From assembly GCA_000320545.1 (NCBI GenBank), contig ADNK01001402.1, positions 1 to 43,721 on the forward strand: 43,721 nucleotides of DNA, read 5' to 3'. The notes under the pieces are model-generated. The model had not been told where the DNA came from. It saw only the letters and a program-made list of their open reading frames with translations, and did no database searches. A program made the position numbers and the translations under genes. This DNA comes from Bigelowiella natans CCMP2755 (taxonomy: Eukaryota > Cercozoa > Chlorarachniophyceae). Below are positions 1 through 13,800 of the stretch, piece after piece. Within the stretch, counting starts at the first letter, position 1. Each line of letters opens with the position of its first letter.

Positions 1-1008
1 ATAATAACGAGAACGCTCGAAGAACAGTACAAATGGCAGCATAGTAACGTGTGCGTGGTATTGCGGCAGATTTCGTCTCTCCCCTCGAGCAAGGGGTACT
101 ACACACCTGCTTGGAGAGGATGATTTGAGTCTTCTTTGAATCGCTCCGGCAATGCTTGAGGGCGCCATCGAAGTCGCCTTGTTCTGTTGACCATGATCGT
201 ACATTAGTAGGAGGAGGAGGAGGAGGAGGAGGACAGGGACGACGGTGGTAGTGATGATAATGGTGATAATGATGATATGATGATCAATATACAGACAGCT
301 TCGTGCGTGTGTGCGGTGTGTGCGTGTGCGTGTGCGTGTGCATGTGCGTGTGCATGTGCGTGTGCGTGTGCGCGTGTGTGTGTAAGCGCGCGCACGTATG
401 CGTAACGTACGCAATAGAAGCCTCCAAATGTCTCTCTCCTCGTCTTCAATTATGATCTGCGCGTGCATATGAGGCAACAAATCAACATGCCGTGGCGACG
501 GTTGGATGCACACATCTTCGAGCTCCGCACACAATACTGCACGCAGGCAGAACATGATATCAAAGCCTCAAAACACTCACAACGCCGGAAGAAGAGAGGC
601 CAAACTACCGCCCCCGCCACCGCTATCACCAGCCCCCCGCACCTCAAAGACGCATCGGTCGGAGAACATCCAGAAAGTATCCTGCTTCAGGTCCGCAGCC
701 AGGCCTCGGAAGAGGCCATATCTACGTTCAGCATTCCCATACCATCCATCGTCATCATCGGCGTCATCATCACTGCTTTTGCAACTACTACTACTAGTAC
801 TACTACTACTACTACTACCACTACTATATAATACTAGCGCTGCTATGTAGTGTACCTCTTAGCATCGTCGCGAAGGGAAACATCGTACACAACTGCCTTG
901 CTCAGCCGATTCGCACAGGCAAACTAATTAATGGCAAGAATCCGTTGTAAAATCAAATGGCGGCTGTGGAGAGCCATCAAGCTGAAGCAAATCAAATTGA
1001 GGGACTAC

Positions 1009-1046
<38 letters not shown>

Positions 1047-1932
1047 ATATGTTTTATATTATGTGTGTGCGTGCATTTTGGACAAATGGAAGTGATCAAG
1101 CTGAAATGGTGATGGTGCGGTAGTCGTGTTCTCAGTACCCTTCCCCTGAAGAGCATGAGGTAGTGGAACTTGCTCACGGCGATGGAGAGAGGCGGCACCC
1201 GCACCACCGTCGAGTTGCTGCTCCCCCCCCCCCCGTCGAAGCTCTCTCCGATGTTCATACGCGCAGGGTTTGGGTAGTTGATCAATGTGTGTGTGTCGCA
1301 CACCTGCGTTGCGATGTTGTTGTTATTGTTTGCTGTTGTTGTTTTTATTGTTGTTTTCGGGGAACCAAAAAACCCAAAAAAATGGTCGTTCTCATTCTCT
1401 CAAAACAGAGTACAGAGAGAGACGAATTATTCATCGAGATGAGGCGGAAGGTGTGTGGGGGGAGGGGGGGGGGGATGTGGCACGTAGTTGTTGGGATGTG
1501 AGATGATCAGAGTAGACACTAACATAGATTGGACATGGGTTGTAGTAGTTACTTCATTTTACGCTATGCTACCATTATTATCGTTATTAATTTTATTATT
1601 ATCATTCTTTGTAGACAACAGTAGCACAGTAATAGTGCATGATACGAGCACCTTTTCCCCTGGATTTTGCGCTCCGTAGACAAGATCGCCTATGGTAGCG
1701 ATGATGATGATGATGATGGTAATGATGATGATGATGATGGTGATACTGCATCATAGCCGTTGACGATGACGAAGGGATATCAACGTTGTGCATGTACACG
1801 CACTTTGTCGGCTTCATAGAATGCAGAAGCAACAACAAGAAGACGTCATCATCATCATTATCATCACCATATCTGTTATTCTCATCATCGTTTTTCTTAG
1901 CTAGGAGCTCCTCATGATCGGCCGAACATTAC

Positions 1933-1974
<42 letters not shown>

Positions 1975-2410
1975 CCTTGGAAAATCCCTGCTTGCGTCAG
2001 CCATGCTACCTGGTAATATGCAGGTGATGACTCGTTAGTAACTGCAGCAGCATCGAAGAAAGGAAAAAACGACATCTTCTACTCACTCCTCACTAAAATA
2101 CCACAGTATTTCTGCGTCTTTTTATATAAAGTTAGGCTTTAATGTATATTTATTTCTACAATTTATATTAAAAGAAAAGACAACAATTGAGGATTCCTGG
2201 TTTTAATACTCTCATTTCCACGCTGCTAGTGGTATTTCTCTTTTCCCCTTCTTCTTCTTCTTCTTCTTCTTCTTCTTCTTCTTCGGGCTAATCAATCGCC
2301 ACCCTTTGGGCCGTGCCGTGGGGATATGCGTTGTACTGAAAGTGCAGCTCGCTTCGGTCAAGATTGCCTATTGATGAGATGAATGGTAGCAGATCACGAG
2401 AGGTCATATT

Positions 2411-2455
<45 letters not shown>

Positions 2456-2775
2456 TACGAGCAGAGCGATGCTAGACGTGGGGTCTGATATGATGCCGCG
2501 GCACGGCAGCAGCGTCTCCTTCGACTGTGCGTGTAGGAGGAAATAGGAGGAGTACCTGGGAGCTCCTGAAATCCGCGATTTCGGCTTCCAACATATCTAG
2601 CAAAGAGCGCCTCGAACGTCGGGCCTCCCACAAATTGGTAATGGCGAGTAGGAGTTGCTGCCATGACGAAGAACTGTGGAGGGGGGGAGGGAGGAGTCAT
2701 CAACAAATAACACAGTAGAGCATCATCATCAAAGGAGGTTGCGTCACATTCTGTTCGAGTGCCTGTAATCCCCCC

Positions 2776-2817
<42 letters not shown>

Positions 2818-2938
2818 TGGCACCCTCCTCCTCCTCCTCCTCCTCCTGTCCTTTAGGAATCAGGCATGAAGTTAGATATAGTGAGTGTTGTTGACGATGA
2901 TATTGAGTAAAGAACTCTCCTCATCCTCCTCCTCCTGT

Positions 2939-2970
<32 letters not shown>

Positions 2971-4455
2971 ACAATAATATCAATATCACCTTGGAGGATT
3001 CACCAGGAAACAGATCCATCTGCCCAATTACACAAATCGACGATATTTCAGTGAAAAGCGCAAGAGAGAATGAGATGTTGTTCATTCCTTCCTTCACGCA
3101 CCTGCAGCCCCATGATCGGCATTTCCGCGTCGCCAATGTTCCATAACCGCTTGCAGACCTTCTCTTTCCCATCCTTAGGTGGATGATGATGAGGCAAAAG
3201 TACTAATGAGTAGGCTGCGTGTTTTAATGATAATGCGTAGACGTGTTAAGGAAGGCACATCGATGTACAGAGGAAGTGATTACGACGACCCTACCTCAAT
3301 TAGCAACTCGTAGATAGCGCCAGTATTTGTACCGATTAAGACGCTGCATGAGGACACGCCGCTACCCTCGCCTCCGCTATTTCCTCCTGTGAAGATCGCG
3401 ACAATAAGGGTGGGGGATGGAATGATGGCAATGCTAACGGCATATTCTTCCCTAATAAAGATGATAATTCAGCAAATTGCTGCCGCTACTATCGGTTGTT
3501 GTTGTATCCACGTTACTGCACCTGCGAGGACGTTGACCTTGTTCCAAGCAACCGATTCGATGATGACGTTCTTCAGACCCTACATTGTACAATTACACAA
3601 TAACCACGCACCAATACACACACTTGAAATAGAGAATCGTATGGTATCATCAATAGCAGATGACCATGGAAAATACAACAGTGCCTGCACATGCAGGAGA
3701 AGGAGCAGATTCTGGCCAATTATTGCTCTGATTGACAAAGTCGCCATCAACTCGACTCGCCTACCCCCCCCCCCCCCCCAGCGCTAGCAGCAACAAATAG
3801 CAGCGACTGAACGACCTTAATGCTAACGCACGTGCGCTGCTTCTTGGATGTTGGGATGTAAAAATTCGACCCCTTTTCTGTGCTGACAAGACCGTGCTCC
3901 CCGTTTGGCTCGAGGAAAACCTACATATTTATATACAGATATTGGTAAAGAAGAATTGCTTCGAGTCGTAGTACTCTGTGTGCATAAGAGGGAGGGGAGC
4001 ACGGAGATCGTGTGCCAGCTGTCTTGCTTGACGCACAGATGCTTCACAGTAAGCGTCTCTTCCTCTTCCTCCTCCTCCTCCTCCTCCTCCTCTTTTATCA
4101 TAAACAACCTTATGGATGGGTTCACGAGACTTTGTGTCAATCGGTATTTTCCTGTCATCCAGCACCTACATTTAGTCGATACGAGGAGGAGAACGATCAG
4201 GCAGTGAAGATGCTATCGAGAGGTCACTACAAACCACCACCACCACCACCACCACCACCACTCAACAAATCTTAAGCACGATCTCACCGAAAAGCGGATG
4301 ACATGCCCCGACTCCGTTCCCATAAGAAGGATGTTATCGCCAGACGACAGCGAGGCGATTCGCCCTGTGTGGTGAGGTGGGGGGAAAGAGCGAGTTGGAT
4401 TTATTGAGAACAGATCTTCCCGCATCGATCCATCACCCATCAAAAGGCTACGAGA

Positions 4456-4493
<38 letters not shown>

Positions 4494-4575
4494 GATATTG
4501 TTCAATCGAGCATGTACCGTATCTTGGATCCAGTGACCATTCCAGCCTCTCGATTGCGAATATGTCCTCCTTTAA

Positions 4576-4608
<33 letters not shown>

Positions 4609-4743
4609 GGAGAAGAAGGGGGGGCAGCAAAATATTATCCGTGTGGTGGTGGTGATGGTGGCGGTACAGTGCTCATTATTTAACGCTGTGGAATTGAGAT
4701 TCTGACAAAACTAGCCACTTCGCAGTACACAATTATACTGATA

Positions 4744-4781
<38 letters not shown>

Positions 4782-4968
4782 CCTTTGCGTGTGTATATGG
4801 TTTAAGGAAACGTCCACCACACGGCATTATAGATCAAATTACATTTCCCCCTGCAGTGGGAAGCGGGGGGGGGAGGGGGGGTGGAGATCTTCCTTCGAAT
4901 CGTCACACAACACCAATTAGATGTTAGCTGAAAATTATCTTGCCAACCTCCATATCAGGATCCGCCAT
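1..4968 (-). CDS. VPS18: VPS18 (Pep3) homologue, HOPS/CORVET core subunit; N-terminal part, C-terminus beyond left edge
   Basis: VPS18 is a core subunit of the HOPS and CORVET complexes, which tether endosomes and lysosomes or vacuoles before fusion. No single ORF shows it; I assembled it from short exons. Exons in coding order: 4948-4968, 4518-4569, 4288-4364, 4109-4165, 3816-3920, 3522-3579, 3295-3386, 3102-3173, 2990-3019, 2556-2673, 2303-2367, 1976-2009, from 1689 (end uncertain), about 1230-1139, 856-923, 643-721, 411-456, 107-183. Phases agree at every junction I could place; the two exons between 1689 and 1139 have uncertain inner ends. Family motifs appear in the right order: GRIASLSSGDNILLMGTESG, IHK+VFLEPNGEHGLVS, ESVAWNK, LIGTNTGAIYEL, FVMAATPTRHYQFVG, SELHF, VAWLTQAGIFQG, VYGAQNPGEKVL, PPLSIAVSKFHYLMLF, EDEERDIWR and FDGALKHC. 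These cover the beta-propeller and the start of the alpha-solenoid; the RING end lies outside. The ATG at 4968 gives MADPDME and a phase-0 donor. Introns carry TA, CT, GT and TAG microsatellites. Confidence 0.88.
4570..4947 (-). other. VPS18 intron 1 with CT/GA microsatellite
   Basis: This stretch lies between the proposed first VPS18 exon (MADPDME) and the second. It holds a (CT)n tract at about 4750-4779, an ATG/CAT triplet tract near 4576-4606 and a G-rich run near 4866-4880. I see no coding segment. If the short first exon is wrong, the true start may lie here. Confidence 0.5.
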
Positions 4969-5304
4969 TGTAGCACCGCCTCAATTTCGGTTTGCCTTCT
5001 CTCTTTGTCTCAATATTTCTCTTCCAAGAAATCCCTGAGATTGTCAAGTGAGGAAAATGGAACGGTTGAGAAGGGGGCGGGGGGGGCGCACCTGAGAGGG
5101 GTGATGATTTGTTGTTGGTGTTGTTTTGATGACACTTTAAATCTCGGCTTTCCCATTTACTCAAAAACAGCGTGAGAAAGGAAATATTTATCCGAAGTAT
5201 TTCGTATTAAATGTGGATTACTCTTTGGGTTCGGATGCATAACTCCAACCGTCTCAAGTTGACACACTAGGTTCAATCTGAGGATGTTGATCCGACAAAT
5301 GCTG
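4969..5304. other. Spacer upstream of VPS18
   Basis: No convincing coding segment on either strand. It should contain the VPS18 5' flank on the minus strand and abuts the retrotransposon remnant on the other side. I see no clear TATA box or other promoter motif. Confidence 0.4.
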
Positions 5305-5660
5305 ACGTAAATTCCCTCTGAACTCAGGACCAAAACCCACAATTTGCCCCCCTCATCCTCGATCTGTCCTCTTTGTGATGCTGGAGCTGTTCAAAGTGTC
5401 AACCACCTCATTCATCATTGTGCTCACTTGAATGTTGTGAGAATTCAATTGTTCTCCAGCATCAGAGCAGCTCTCGGGCCTGCTCTCCTGCCTGCTCTTC
5501 ACTTTTTGATGCCCCTGACTCTGTCAAGACCAAAGTCTTGCTCGATGCCCCCTCGGTTGTCCCCAACGTTGATCTCCGTGTGGACGTAGCTGTCAGGAAG
5601 TTCCTGCTCAGGATTGATGCCTTGCGTCGTCGTCACTTGGCTGCTAGTTGTGATGCTTTT
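5305..5660 (+). mobile_element. Degenerate 3' end of a non-LTR (LINE-type) retrotransposon
   Basis: The plus strand encodes CPLCDAGAVQSVNHLIHHC (5364-5420), the zinc-binding tail (C-x2-C, then H-x4-HC) that follows reverse transcriptase in many LINE ORF2 proteins. The following residues read AHLNVVRIQLFSSIRAAL. Between about 5500 and 5530 the reading shifts by one base into a frame encoding SVKTKVLLDAPSVVPNVDL and then DVAVRKFLLRIDALRRRHL, which is the usual extreme C-terminus of such elements. The reverse transcriptase domain is absent, so this is a 5'-truncated, frameshifted relic. Its ends are uncertain. Confidence 0.62.
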
Positions 5661-6431
5661 CAATGCTTAGATCGTGCCAATTTGCAGTTGCGATCGACGA
5701 TGGAACGATTCATGTGCAGGCGTCCACAAGTCAGCTGGCAGGCACGCCAAGTGCACAGCACAGCGACTGCATGCGACAAGCTGGCAAGTCATCGCATCAA
5801 CATGCACACTCCAGCAGCCAGGCGGTCTAGCGGTCCGATCCAGCGGCGATGCGCACATCGCACAGCCCAGCTAGCTAGCTAGACAGTGCCGTTGCTGTGC
5901 GGCTTCCAGCTTGGTGAACACCTGGACATGGGATGTGTGCTGAAAGATGCATTGATGTCTCAATTGTGTTCTTCTGTCTTGCGTGCTCCCGCCTGCTCCT
6001 CCTGCATGCACACACTCTAGCACTAGCTACTAGCTAGCTAGCATGCGCATCTGAAAGCGACCTACAAGCATGTGAAGATGCCATGCACAAGATCCATGCA
6101 CGCACACCAGCACTACGTGCGCAACATCAGCAATGCGTGGCATCACGGCATCATGTCAAGATGCATGGACCCATGTCTAGATGTGGCTCAAAGTCGATGC
6201 TATGCATACAGTGTGTAACTTCATGCAGTCATGTCCACAATCTTAAATCACAGGCACTCGCATGCAACGCATCGACTCTCATTCTCAAGAAATTGGCTAA
6301 TGTAACAACCTCTAGATTAGTTAACAATCACTAGAGCAAGGTGAGCAATACTGTAACTACTAACATAAGATCTAGATGATATCATCGAGATCATTTACAT
6401 TTATGTGTATCACATGTAGATATACTTTTAT

Positions 6432-6481
<50 letters not shown>

Positions 6482-6593
6482 GTCTCTGTGTGTCGTGTGT
6501 GTCTGTTGTGGAGGCACCAACCAACCGAGCAGCATCGTTTGAGTGTATCCATGTTACCGAGGACGATACTCCTCTACCGCTGTTGCAGTTGTA
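5661..6593. other. Spacer rich in TGCA/GCTAGC motifs, with (GA)n microsatellite
   Basis: No supported gene. The part from about 5700 to 6250 has an odd texture, full of TGCA, GCACAC and GCTAGCTAG runs (5868-5882 and 6027-6042). It resembles the spacers at 29560-30400, 37480-37930 and 40860-42060. A (CA)n/(GA)n tract occupies about 6434-6480, just beyond the KDM5 stop codon. Long open frames here show no recognisable protein. Confidence 0.45.
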
Positions 6594-7263
6594 TCATGTC
6601 TGCGAACAATTCTTGCAAACATAGGAGTCACCGAGATTCTCCGCCTCAAGTTTTGTCATTCCGATGCACTTTGGATGGAACCAGTCCGCGCACTTGTCGC
6701 AGCCGATCTGCAGAAAGAAGAAATTACGATGAGCCCAAATCTACCTATTTCTTCAAGAAACTTTCACGGACACGAAAGATGCCAGATGACATTCCAATCA
6801 AATAAAAAAAAATGGACAGCAAGAAAGAGACACCTACACTGTACGGCAAATATTACTACTTCTACTACTACCATGAAAGCGCCCTCATCGTAAGGGGTTT
6901 TACACACGCAGTAGAGCGTGAGTTTCAGCTTGAGAGCCTCGATCTCCTTTACTTCGAGAGTTGGGGGTAGCTGTTCCTTACAGCTCGCAAGGAAGCGTTC
7001 TGATACTGGAGTGCCTGGCTTCCATTTCTTCTGCAGGCCCTTCTTTGCCATCGCGCGCAGCTTCTTTGCTTTTGCTATCACTGTCCTTAGCACTTTCGCC
7101 TCGATAGGCAGCGTTGACGATGAGGACGAAGCTGATGATGATGATGATGACGCAGCAGGCGCCAAGGAAGAAGGAGGAGGCCCTGACGATGATGCCGCCG
7201 TCCTTGCTGCTCTTCTTTGTCGCTTATTGGGATTCGCCACTGCTACGCTATCGTCGTTGCTAC

Positions 7264-7300
<37 letters not shown>

Positions 7301-9753
7301 GATAGCAGGAGCATGGTGCAGCAGTTGAGTCCTCTTCTCGTGGTGGTCATCGTTCCTTTGTGGCTGCTGCTGCTGCAATTGCTGCACAGGGACATGGCTC
7401 TTACGCTTCAGGGGCATCGATGCTGAAGGATCTGTGGCCATCATCTTCTTCGTGACGCGAGCAGGGGAAATATTCTGATTTTTCGCGACGACAGCTAACT
7501 CCATGACGTTGCTCTCTTTCTCTCGCCCCTCTTCCATCTTAACGACGGTTGAAGAGGTGGGCTTTGCTGCTACTGTCACGATATTCATCTTTTGGTCTGC
7601 CAATGATGCAGCAGCCTTCTCCTCTCCACAGCAGCCTCTTCCTCCTCCCCCTCCTCCGTTTGCTTTAGTCTCCTCCACCACCATCTCAACCTTCTTTTCT
7701 TTCTTCACAGCGACGACGACGATGCCCTTCATCTTCTTTCCCTCCCCGTCCTCTTCAATCTTCATCGATTTTTCCGCCGCGTTTGTCGCTTCCCGACCAC
7801 CTTCTCCTCGTCCTTCTCGGCGTCGGTCTCTTTCCTCCTCCTCCTCCTCCTCCTCCTCCTTCTTTACCCTCATCCTCTGCCTACTACGCTGGTTCAGCCT
7901 CTTGGCCAGCTTGCTGGTGTAGAAGTTGGAGAGCCCCTCGAGATCTAGGAGATCACTGTACGATGCGAGTGTCAACCGAACGTCCGCGCGGAAGAGGAAG
8001 AGTTGTGCGTCGAGTTCTTCCTGAAAGCTGACGTTGAATTTATGCATTTGGACCACCGCGTGCTTTACCCTCTCCACCTGTGACTGCGGAAATTTGGGCA
8101 TCTGCTTCCACGATAACGGTGGCGGCTTTGGCACGCTGACGTTTTTCATGGCTTTGTTGTTGTTGTTGTTGTTGTTGTCGTTATCATCGTCACCACACTC
8201 GGCGGTGGCACCACACTCTGCTCGTACTTGCTCTGAGGCCTCTTTGAGCGTGGCGGTGAAGCTGTCCCGGGCGCGTTTGAAGTGTCGCATCAGCAATCTA
8301 AGCATTTTGAACTCGGGCAGCATGAGCTGGCTGTTCTCCTGATTGTCGTATTTCTTGCAAAGCTCCTCCAGCTGCGAGTACTGGGGATGTGCGATGGCTA
8401 TAGTGGGCGACCCGAATTGGTAGGGAACGTCCTCCTTCTTGCAGCACTTCGGGCAGCGAAACTTGGCCGAATCGCCTCCCTCCAGCAACTTCTTCATCTG
8501 TGTGGACATTGACGATGATACTGATTAGTTGTGGTCATGTTTGCAACAACGGTGATGGTGTGGCGGACGTGTTATTGTTTTTGCAATGTTGTCGTATTGT
8601 TGTCGTAGTAAGCTCGTACGTCGGCAGCGTTGATGTTGACGCAGGTCCCGTGGTACCATTGCTGACAGAAATCGCAACTAATCATTGCCACCCCTTTCAT
8701 ATCCGGCCGCCTGCAGACGCAGTAGATCTCCTCCCCCTGCAAAACACAGCATTTTATTTTAAAAAGAGTACCTTTGGCGGTTATGGAAAGCGCACAAAGG
8801 CAACAACAACACGACACCACGTACCCCCCTGACAGCACCACCATTTCAACGCTACCTTGGTATTCTTATCGCTGTCGCCGAAACGCTCTCGGATTTGCGC
8901 AAGAGTAGTCCATTTGACGGGGAGCGAGAGGAGTATAGAATGCAATGCGTTTTTGAGGCTGAGAAAGCGCGGCCGTGGCGTGAACAGCCGATCAAGCACC
9001 GCCAGCATCCCACCTCCATTCTTAGATAGGTCTTTGAGCCGCTCGAGGCACGCCAGCCTGCGACGACCGGGTTCAATTAATCAGTCAATCAACCAACCGT
9101 AAAACAACTAGCAGGATCATCAATGCCATCACTGTAATAAAACCTTAGCTTGAGGACTTTCGCTTCCACGAGGAGCTCCTTCGCGATTCGTAGTTTGTCG
9201 TCACAGAAACTACTAGTCCCGCCCTCGTTTCCTTCTTCCAACGCCCTCTCCGCCTCTTTCTGCTCGTCCTCTGCGAGACGCTGTTCGAGTAGGTGCCGGG
9301 GAAGCTTCAAGGTCTCACCCTCCATGATGCTTGGGAAGGTCTGAAGTTGAGGAGGGGGAAGATGAACGGCATTGCTAGATGGGCGTGCGTGTACGTGGAT
9401 CAATATGGCGCGTTTATCTTCTTCACTTGCCTACAACTACAATTTGTTGTCCAACGACGACGATAGTTACTACTACTTCTACCACCAGCACCTTCCATGC
9501 CTTCAAAAGCCAATCTAAGCATCGTTGGCTGAGCGCGGGCAGCCGATCCGCCTGCGGAATCTTTATGTTGAGGCGATTCGCCTCAGCCTGGAGCTCCACG
9601 AGCATTGGGAGCGACACCAGATTGTCGAGTACGTACTTGGAATATCTGAGAGAAAGCAGGAGAGTGAGAGTGAGAGTGAGAGAGAGAGGCGCATGTTCAG
9701 ATTTGCACCGATGAACGAAATGGTGCAGACTCTGCTGCTGTTGCTGCTGCTAT

Positions 9754-9785
<32 letters not shown>

Positions 9786-10843
9786 TGGATTTTATCTCAC
9801 GATTCGCTCTGCTCCTCTCGTGTTTGCTGTCTCTAAGGAGGTGGTTTTGATTTCGAGGGACGACCACCTTCTGAGCCAATCCTGGCCGATTTTATATGCC
9901 TTCCCCAAGGTGCTGCGAGCATATTGCACGATGCTGCGGTCCATCGATATGATGTGAGACTGACTCCTCTCCCTTCCACCTTCCTCATCATCGTCATTGT
10001 CATCATCACGCTGCGACTTCTCTTCCTCAATCGCGATGAACCTTTTCCATTCACATGTTCGTTATTGCAATATCGCCATCAATCCATCCGAGTATTACAA
10101 TCATATAACAACAATAACAACAACAACAACAACAACAGCAGCAGCAGCAGCAGCACACAGGAGGCGAGCGGACCACGACGAGATCACGAGGACTTCGAGA
10201 GACCAATTAGGAGGCAAAAACACCACCAGCAGCCCACTCCCCCCTAATTACACATCTGCACTTACTCATCGGTGGCGAAAGCAAGCGCTTGGCGATCACT
10301 GCTGTGAAGCTGTACGAGCCGGCTCCATGGCACTCTCTTGCTTGATGTCGTGCTCTTAACCTTCGTCGGGCTCTGCGTCTTCTTCCTAGCAGCAGCAGCA
10401 CCTCTTGCAGCGATGATGGCCTCAGCAGCCCACAACAGTCTCAGGACACGTCGCGCCGCGGGGAAATCTGCTTTCAGCTCCATCACCTTGGCAGCAAGAC
10501 GTGCAAGCAGCGTTTGTTTGAACATGGATAATTCTGCTGTACTACTGGCACTGTCATCATCATCGTCGTTGTTATCGACTGAGGAGCTGCCACATCTTCC
10601 GTTCTCCCCCCCCCCTTCAGACGGTATGAGAGCATGGAAGCGAGAGAGCAGGGCTTGAGGGGACGACGGTTTCGGGAGAAGCAGAGCCTCTTCTAGAGCT
10701 GCCACTGCAGCGATGTGCCTTTCGAGCTCAGGAAGCAAGGGCAAGCGAACGAAGATCTTGGAACTCTGCCAGCGTAAATTGTATATGTGTGAGAAGAAAA
10801 TCACCCTCATCCGCACATAGAATCGTTAGTTGGATGGGCCGCC

Positions 10844-10894
<51 letters not shown>

Positions 10895-13800
10895 CTTGTG
10901 CGGTATGTGTGTGTATGTGTCAAGATTCTGTTTGCTTTTGTAGAGCAGCACCAACATCAACACCAACAGCAGCAGCAGCAGCAGCAGCCCACCTCAGCTT
11001 CAAGCTCTCTGAGCTCAGCAATGCTGTAGAGCCTCTTTGGAGAACGATGATGGGAGTGTGGGTGCTCCCCTTCTTTTGCAGTCTTACTGGTGCTGTTGTT
11101 CGTGGGCTTGTCACCTCCTCCTCCACCAGCCCTACTACCACTACTACTACTACTATTTCCCTTCTTCGTCTCTGGCAGAGCGGCACGAACTCTCTCGATC
11201 CAATCCTGATGACGACGACGACGACGACGACGGGTTGTAAATGAATATCACAATGAGATCAATTTGAGGGCAGAGGAAGAGGAAATAGAAGAAGAAGAAA
11301 AAGGAGAAGAAGAAGAAAGGCTTCGGTTCCTTGCGATCCCTCCCTACCTCCCTCCCTCACAAGCACCGTCTCCATGCTGATGATATTCACTTCGACTCCC
11401 AGTCACCACAACATGCAACCGCCACCGCAACCACCATCATACCTTAGCCTTATTGATAAGTTCTTCGAGGCGATCTTCGCCAATATCCACGAAGCGCTTT
11501 CTGTCCACAAGCTCTTTCCGTATCATCCTCAGCTTCTGGATGCTTACAGAATCTTGGGCAGTAGAGGTCACCTTCATCACCTGAGCATGAGCCTCCTCAC
11601 ACGCTCGGATAGAGAAAAATAGCCGTCTTTCCACCAGCTCTCTCCCCTCCATAGTCATAGCTGCTGCGGCCGATGCTGCCAGCACCTGAGTAGATCCCCT
11701 TCCTCCTCCCCTGCCTGCCACAAGGCCGCTGCTGCTGCTACTACTACCGCCACCTCCCCCACTTGCTTTTGCAGCCGAAGAGAGGTGAATTGGAGAGCGA
11801 CGAGTCCATCCAAGTAGCTTCTCGAGCTCCACGAGCTGCTCACGCGCCGTCGCTAGTCGTTTCAGATAGCCGAAGTCTACGATTTGGCTGTTGTTGGCGC
11901 CAGCGCCGCGGTGGTCGGTCATCCATTCCGCACCGTTGGCTGCTGCCTGCGGGGTTGCTTCCTTCACGCACTGGGTCCAGAGCTGCCACGTGAGGACGTG
12001 CTCCACGGCACACGCGAGGAGGGGGGAGGAGAGCCGCTTATCGTTGTATCTTTTGAGCAGCTCCTTGGCCCCCGCCCAACCGGAACTGCAGCAGTTCTTC
12101 GTGCTCAGTTGTTTGAGGAAGAGACGAGCATCGCGCTGCCATTCCACGGCAGCCTCCAGCCGACCGCACACAAGTTCCGCCTCAGGTGTTAGCAGAGCCA
12201 CCTCCTCCATCTTACTGTAAAGGGAGAGAAGCTGGGCCACACTAGTCGCGTGCACACCGCCGAGCAGCTCTTGATGCTGCTTCTCTTCATAACCCCCAGC
12301 GGTGGGGGGGACTACTTTCGCCAACTTGTTACCATTATCATCATCCTCCTCCATCATCGCCATCGTCCTGTTGCTGTCGCTGCTGCTCAAGATCTGATAG
12401 CTGTTGTCTTTGGAAAGCAGCAAGGAGCGCACCGCCGTCTTCCCTCTCGTCGCACAGAAATGCGAGTAAGGGAGCTTCGTGAGGCAGCGATAACGGGGCC
12501 TGGTTTCTTGCGCGAGCTTAGATTTCACTTCCCTCGCAAAGACCTCCGCAGATCCGATTAGATTTTGCAGGTCCTGCTGCTGGCTGGCGAGAGTCACGGG
12601 AAGCCTCAGAGACTCTTTCAAAAGCTGCTTGCATCGCCGCAGGCTGATGCGATCCGGGCGCTCCGCAGAACCCCCCCCCCTCCTCTGGTTCCTCCTTGCC
12701 TCGAATTCCTCGAGGGACTCCAGTGGCCGCTTGCGCTTGAGCCGCGCCTTCCGCGATTCCTCCTGAACCAGCAGCTGCGTTCTTGTAGACACGAAGCACG
12801 TGGTGTGGCATTCAGCATCCTTCGTGACCGCCTCGTGAGTGCGCAGCCATTCTTTCACTCGGTCCATGCGTGCTTGCAGCTCGTACAGCTCGGGGATGAG
12901 GAAGGGGCTGGACCGCGCTTTGGAGAGCAGCTCCGCCACGGCGTTCCACGTGGGCTTGCGCTTCCGACGGCCCGTCTTCTCATCGACTTCCAGGCGATTT
13001 TCCAGGGCCATCACAAGACTATCACGGATCGTGTTTGCCTGCGAGCGATGCGGACCAGGTCAAAAGGGAAAGATATATTAATGGGGGGGGAGGGAGGTGT
13101 GATACCATATCGAAAAATCTACAGGCGAAATAAGGAGAGGGACGGAGGGAAGGCCACAAAATATCTATCATATGATCTATTACTACTTCTATTGCTACTA
13201 CTACTACTACCTCCGCAATCATTCCTTTCAGCCTCTTATATTCTGAACCCCAGAGCAGTCCCTTTGGCAGTTGATTGGCCTTATGCTCCGCACACTCAAC
13301 CACCGTCTCGAGTGCTGGTCTTCGATCCTTCTCGACACTCCTGAACGCTGTTACCCGAGATGGTAGGCGGGAGAACCGCACAACGTCCGCAGCCTTTCGA
13401 GAGACAACATATATCGTCGTGAAACAGAAGAAATCAACCAGTTCCAAGTGCATAATTACACCCAAAACCATAAATAATCCCCCCCCTCCCATGAAAACAA
13501 AGCAGATGAGCGCATGGAAAGTTTCCCCCACGGTATTAAAACAACAGAGGTAGATGCAGCCGCCGCTGTCGTAGCCGCAGAGAAGGAAAAGGCTTGACTC
13601 ACCGTGATCTCAAGCGTTAGCAGCTTCCGGTAGCGCATGCGAGTGGGGTCCTGCGGGCGTCCGGCCCAGATAAATGCTCGGCCACTTCGGAGAAGCTTTT
13701 TGAGCTTCCCCCTCTCGCTAGTTATTGCATCGGCCGAAGGTGGAAGGGAAGGAGGATTGGTGGTGGTGGTGGTGGTGGTAGTAGTAGTAGTAGTAGCAGT

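Noticed and set aside
204-449. Open frame with long His/Ala alternation
   Set aside because: It is a translation of a (TG)n-type microsatellite in a VPS18 intron. The similar His-, Trp-, Tyr/Ile- and Ser/Leu-run frames at 1602-1838, 4213-4443, 23071-23523 and 24066-24269 have the same origin, apart from the real VPS18 exon inside 4213-4443.
3450-3522. Minus-strand reading GAVTWIQQQPIVAAAI as a VPS18 exon
   Set aside because: It does not fit the phase. The exon at 3522-3579 (ESVAWNK) joins directly to 3295-3386 in frame and matches the family better.
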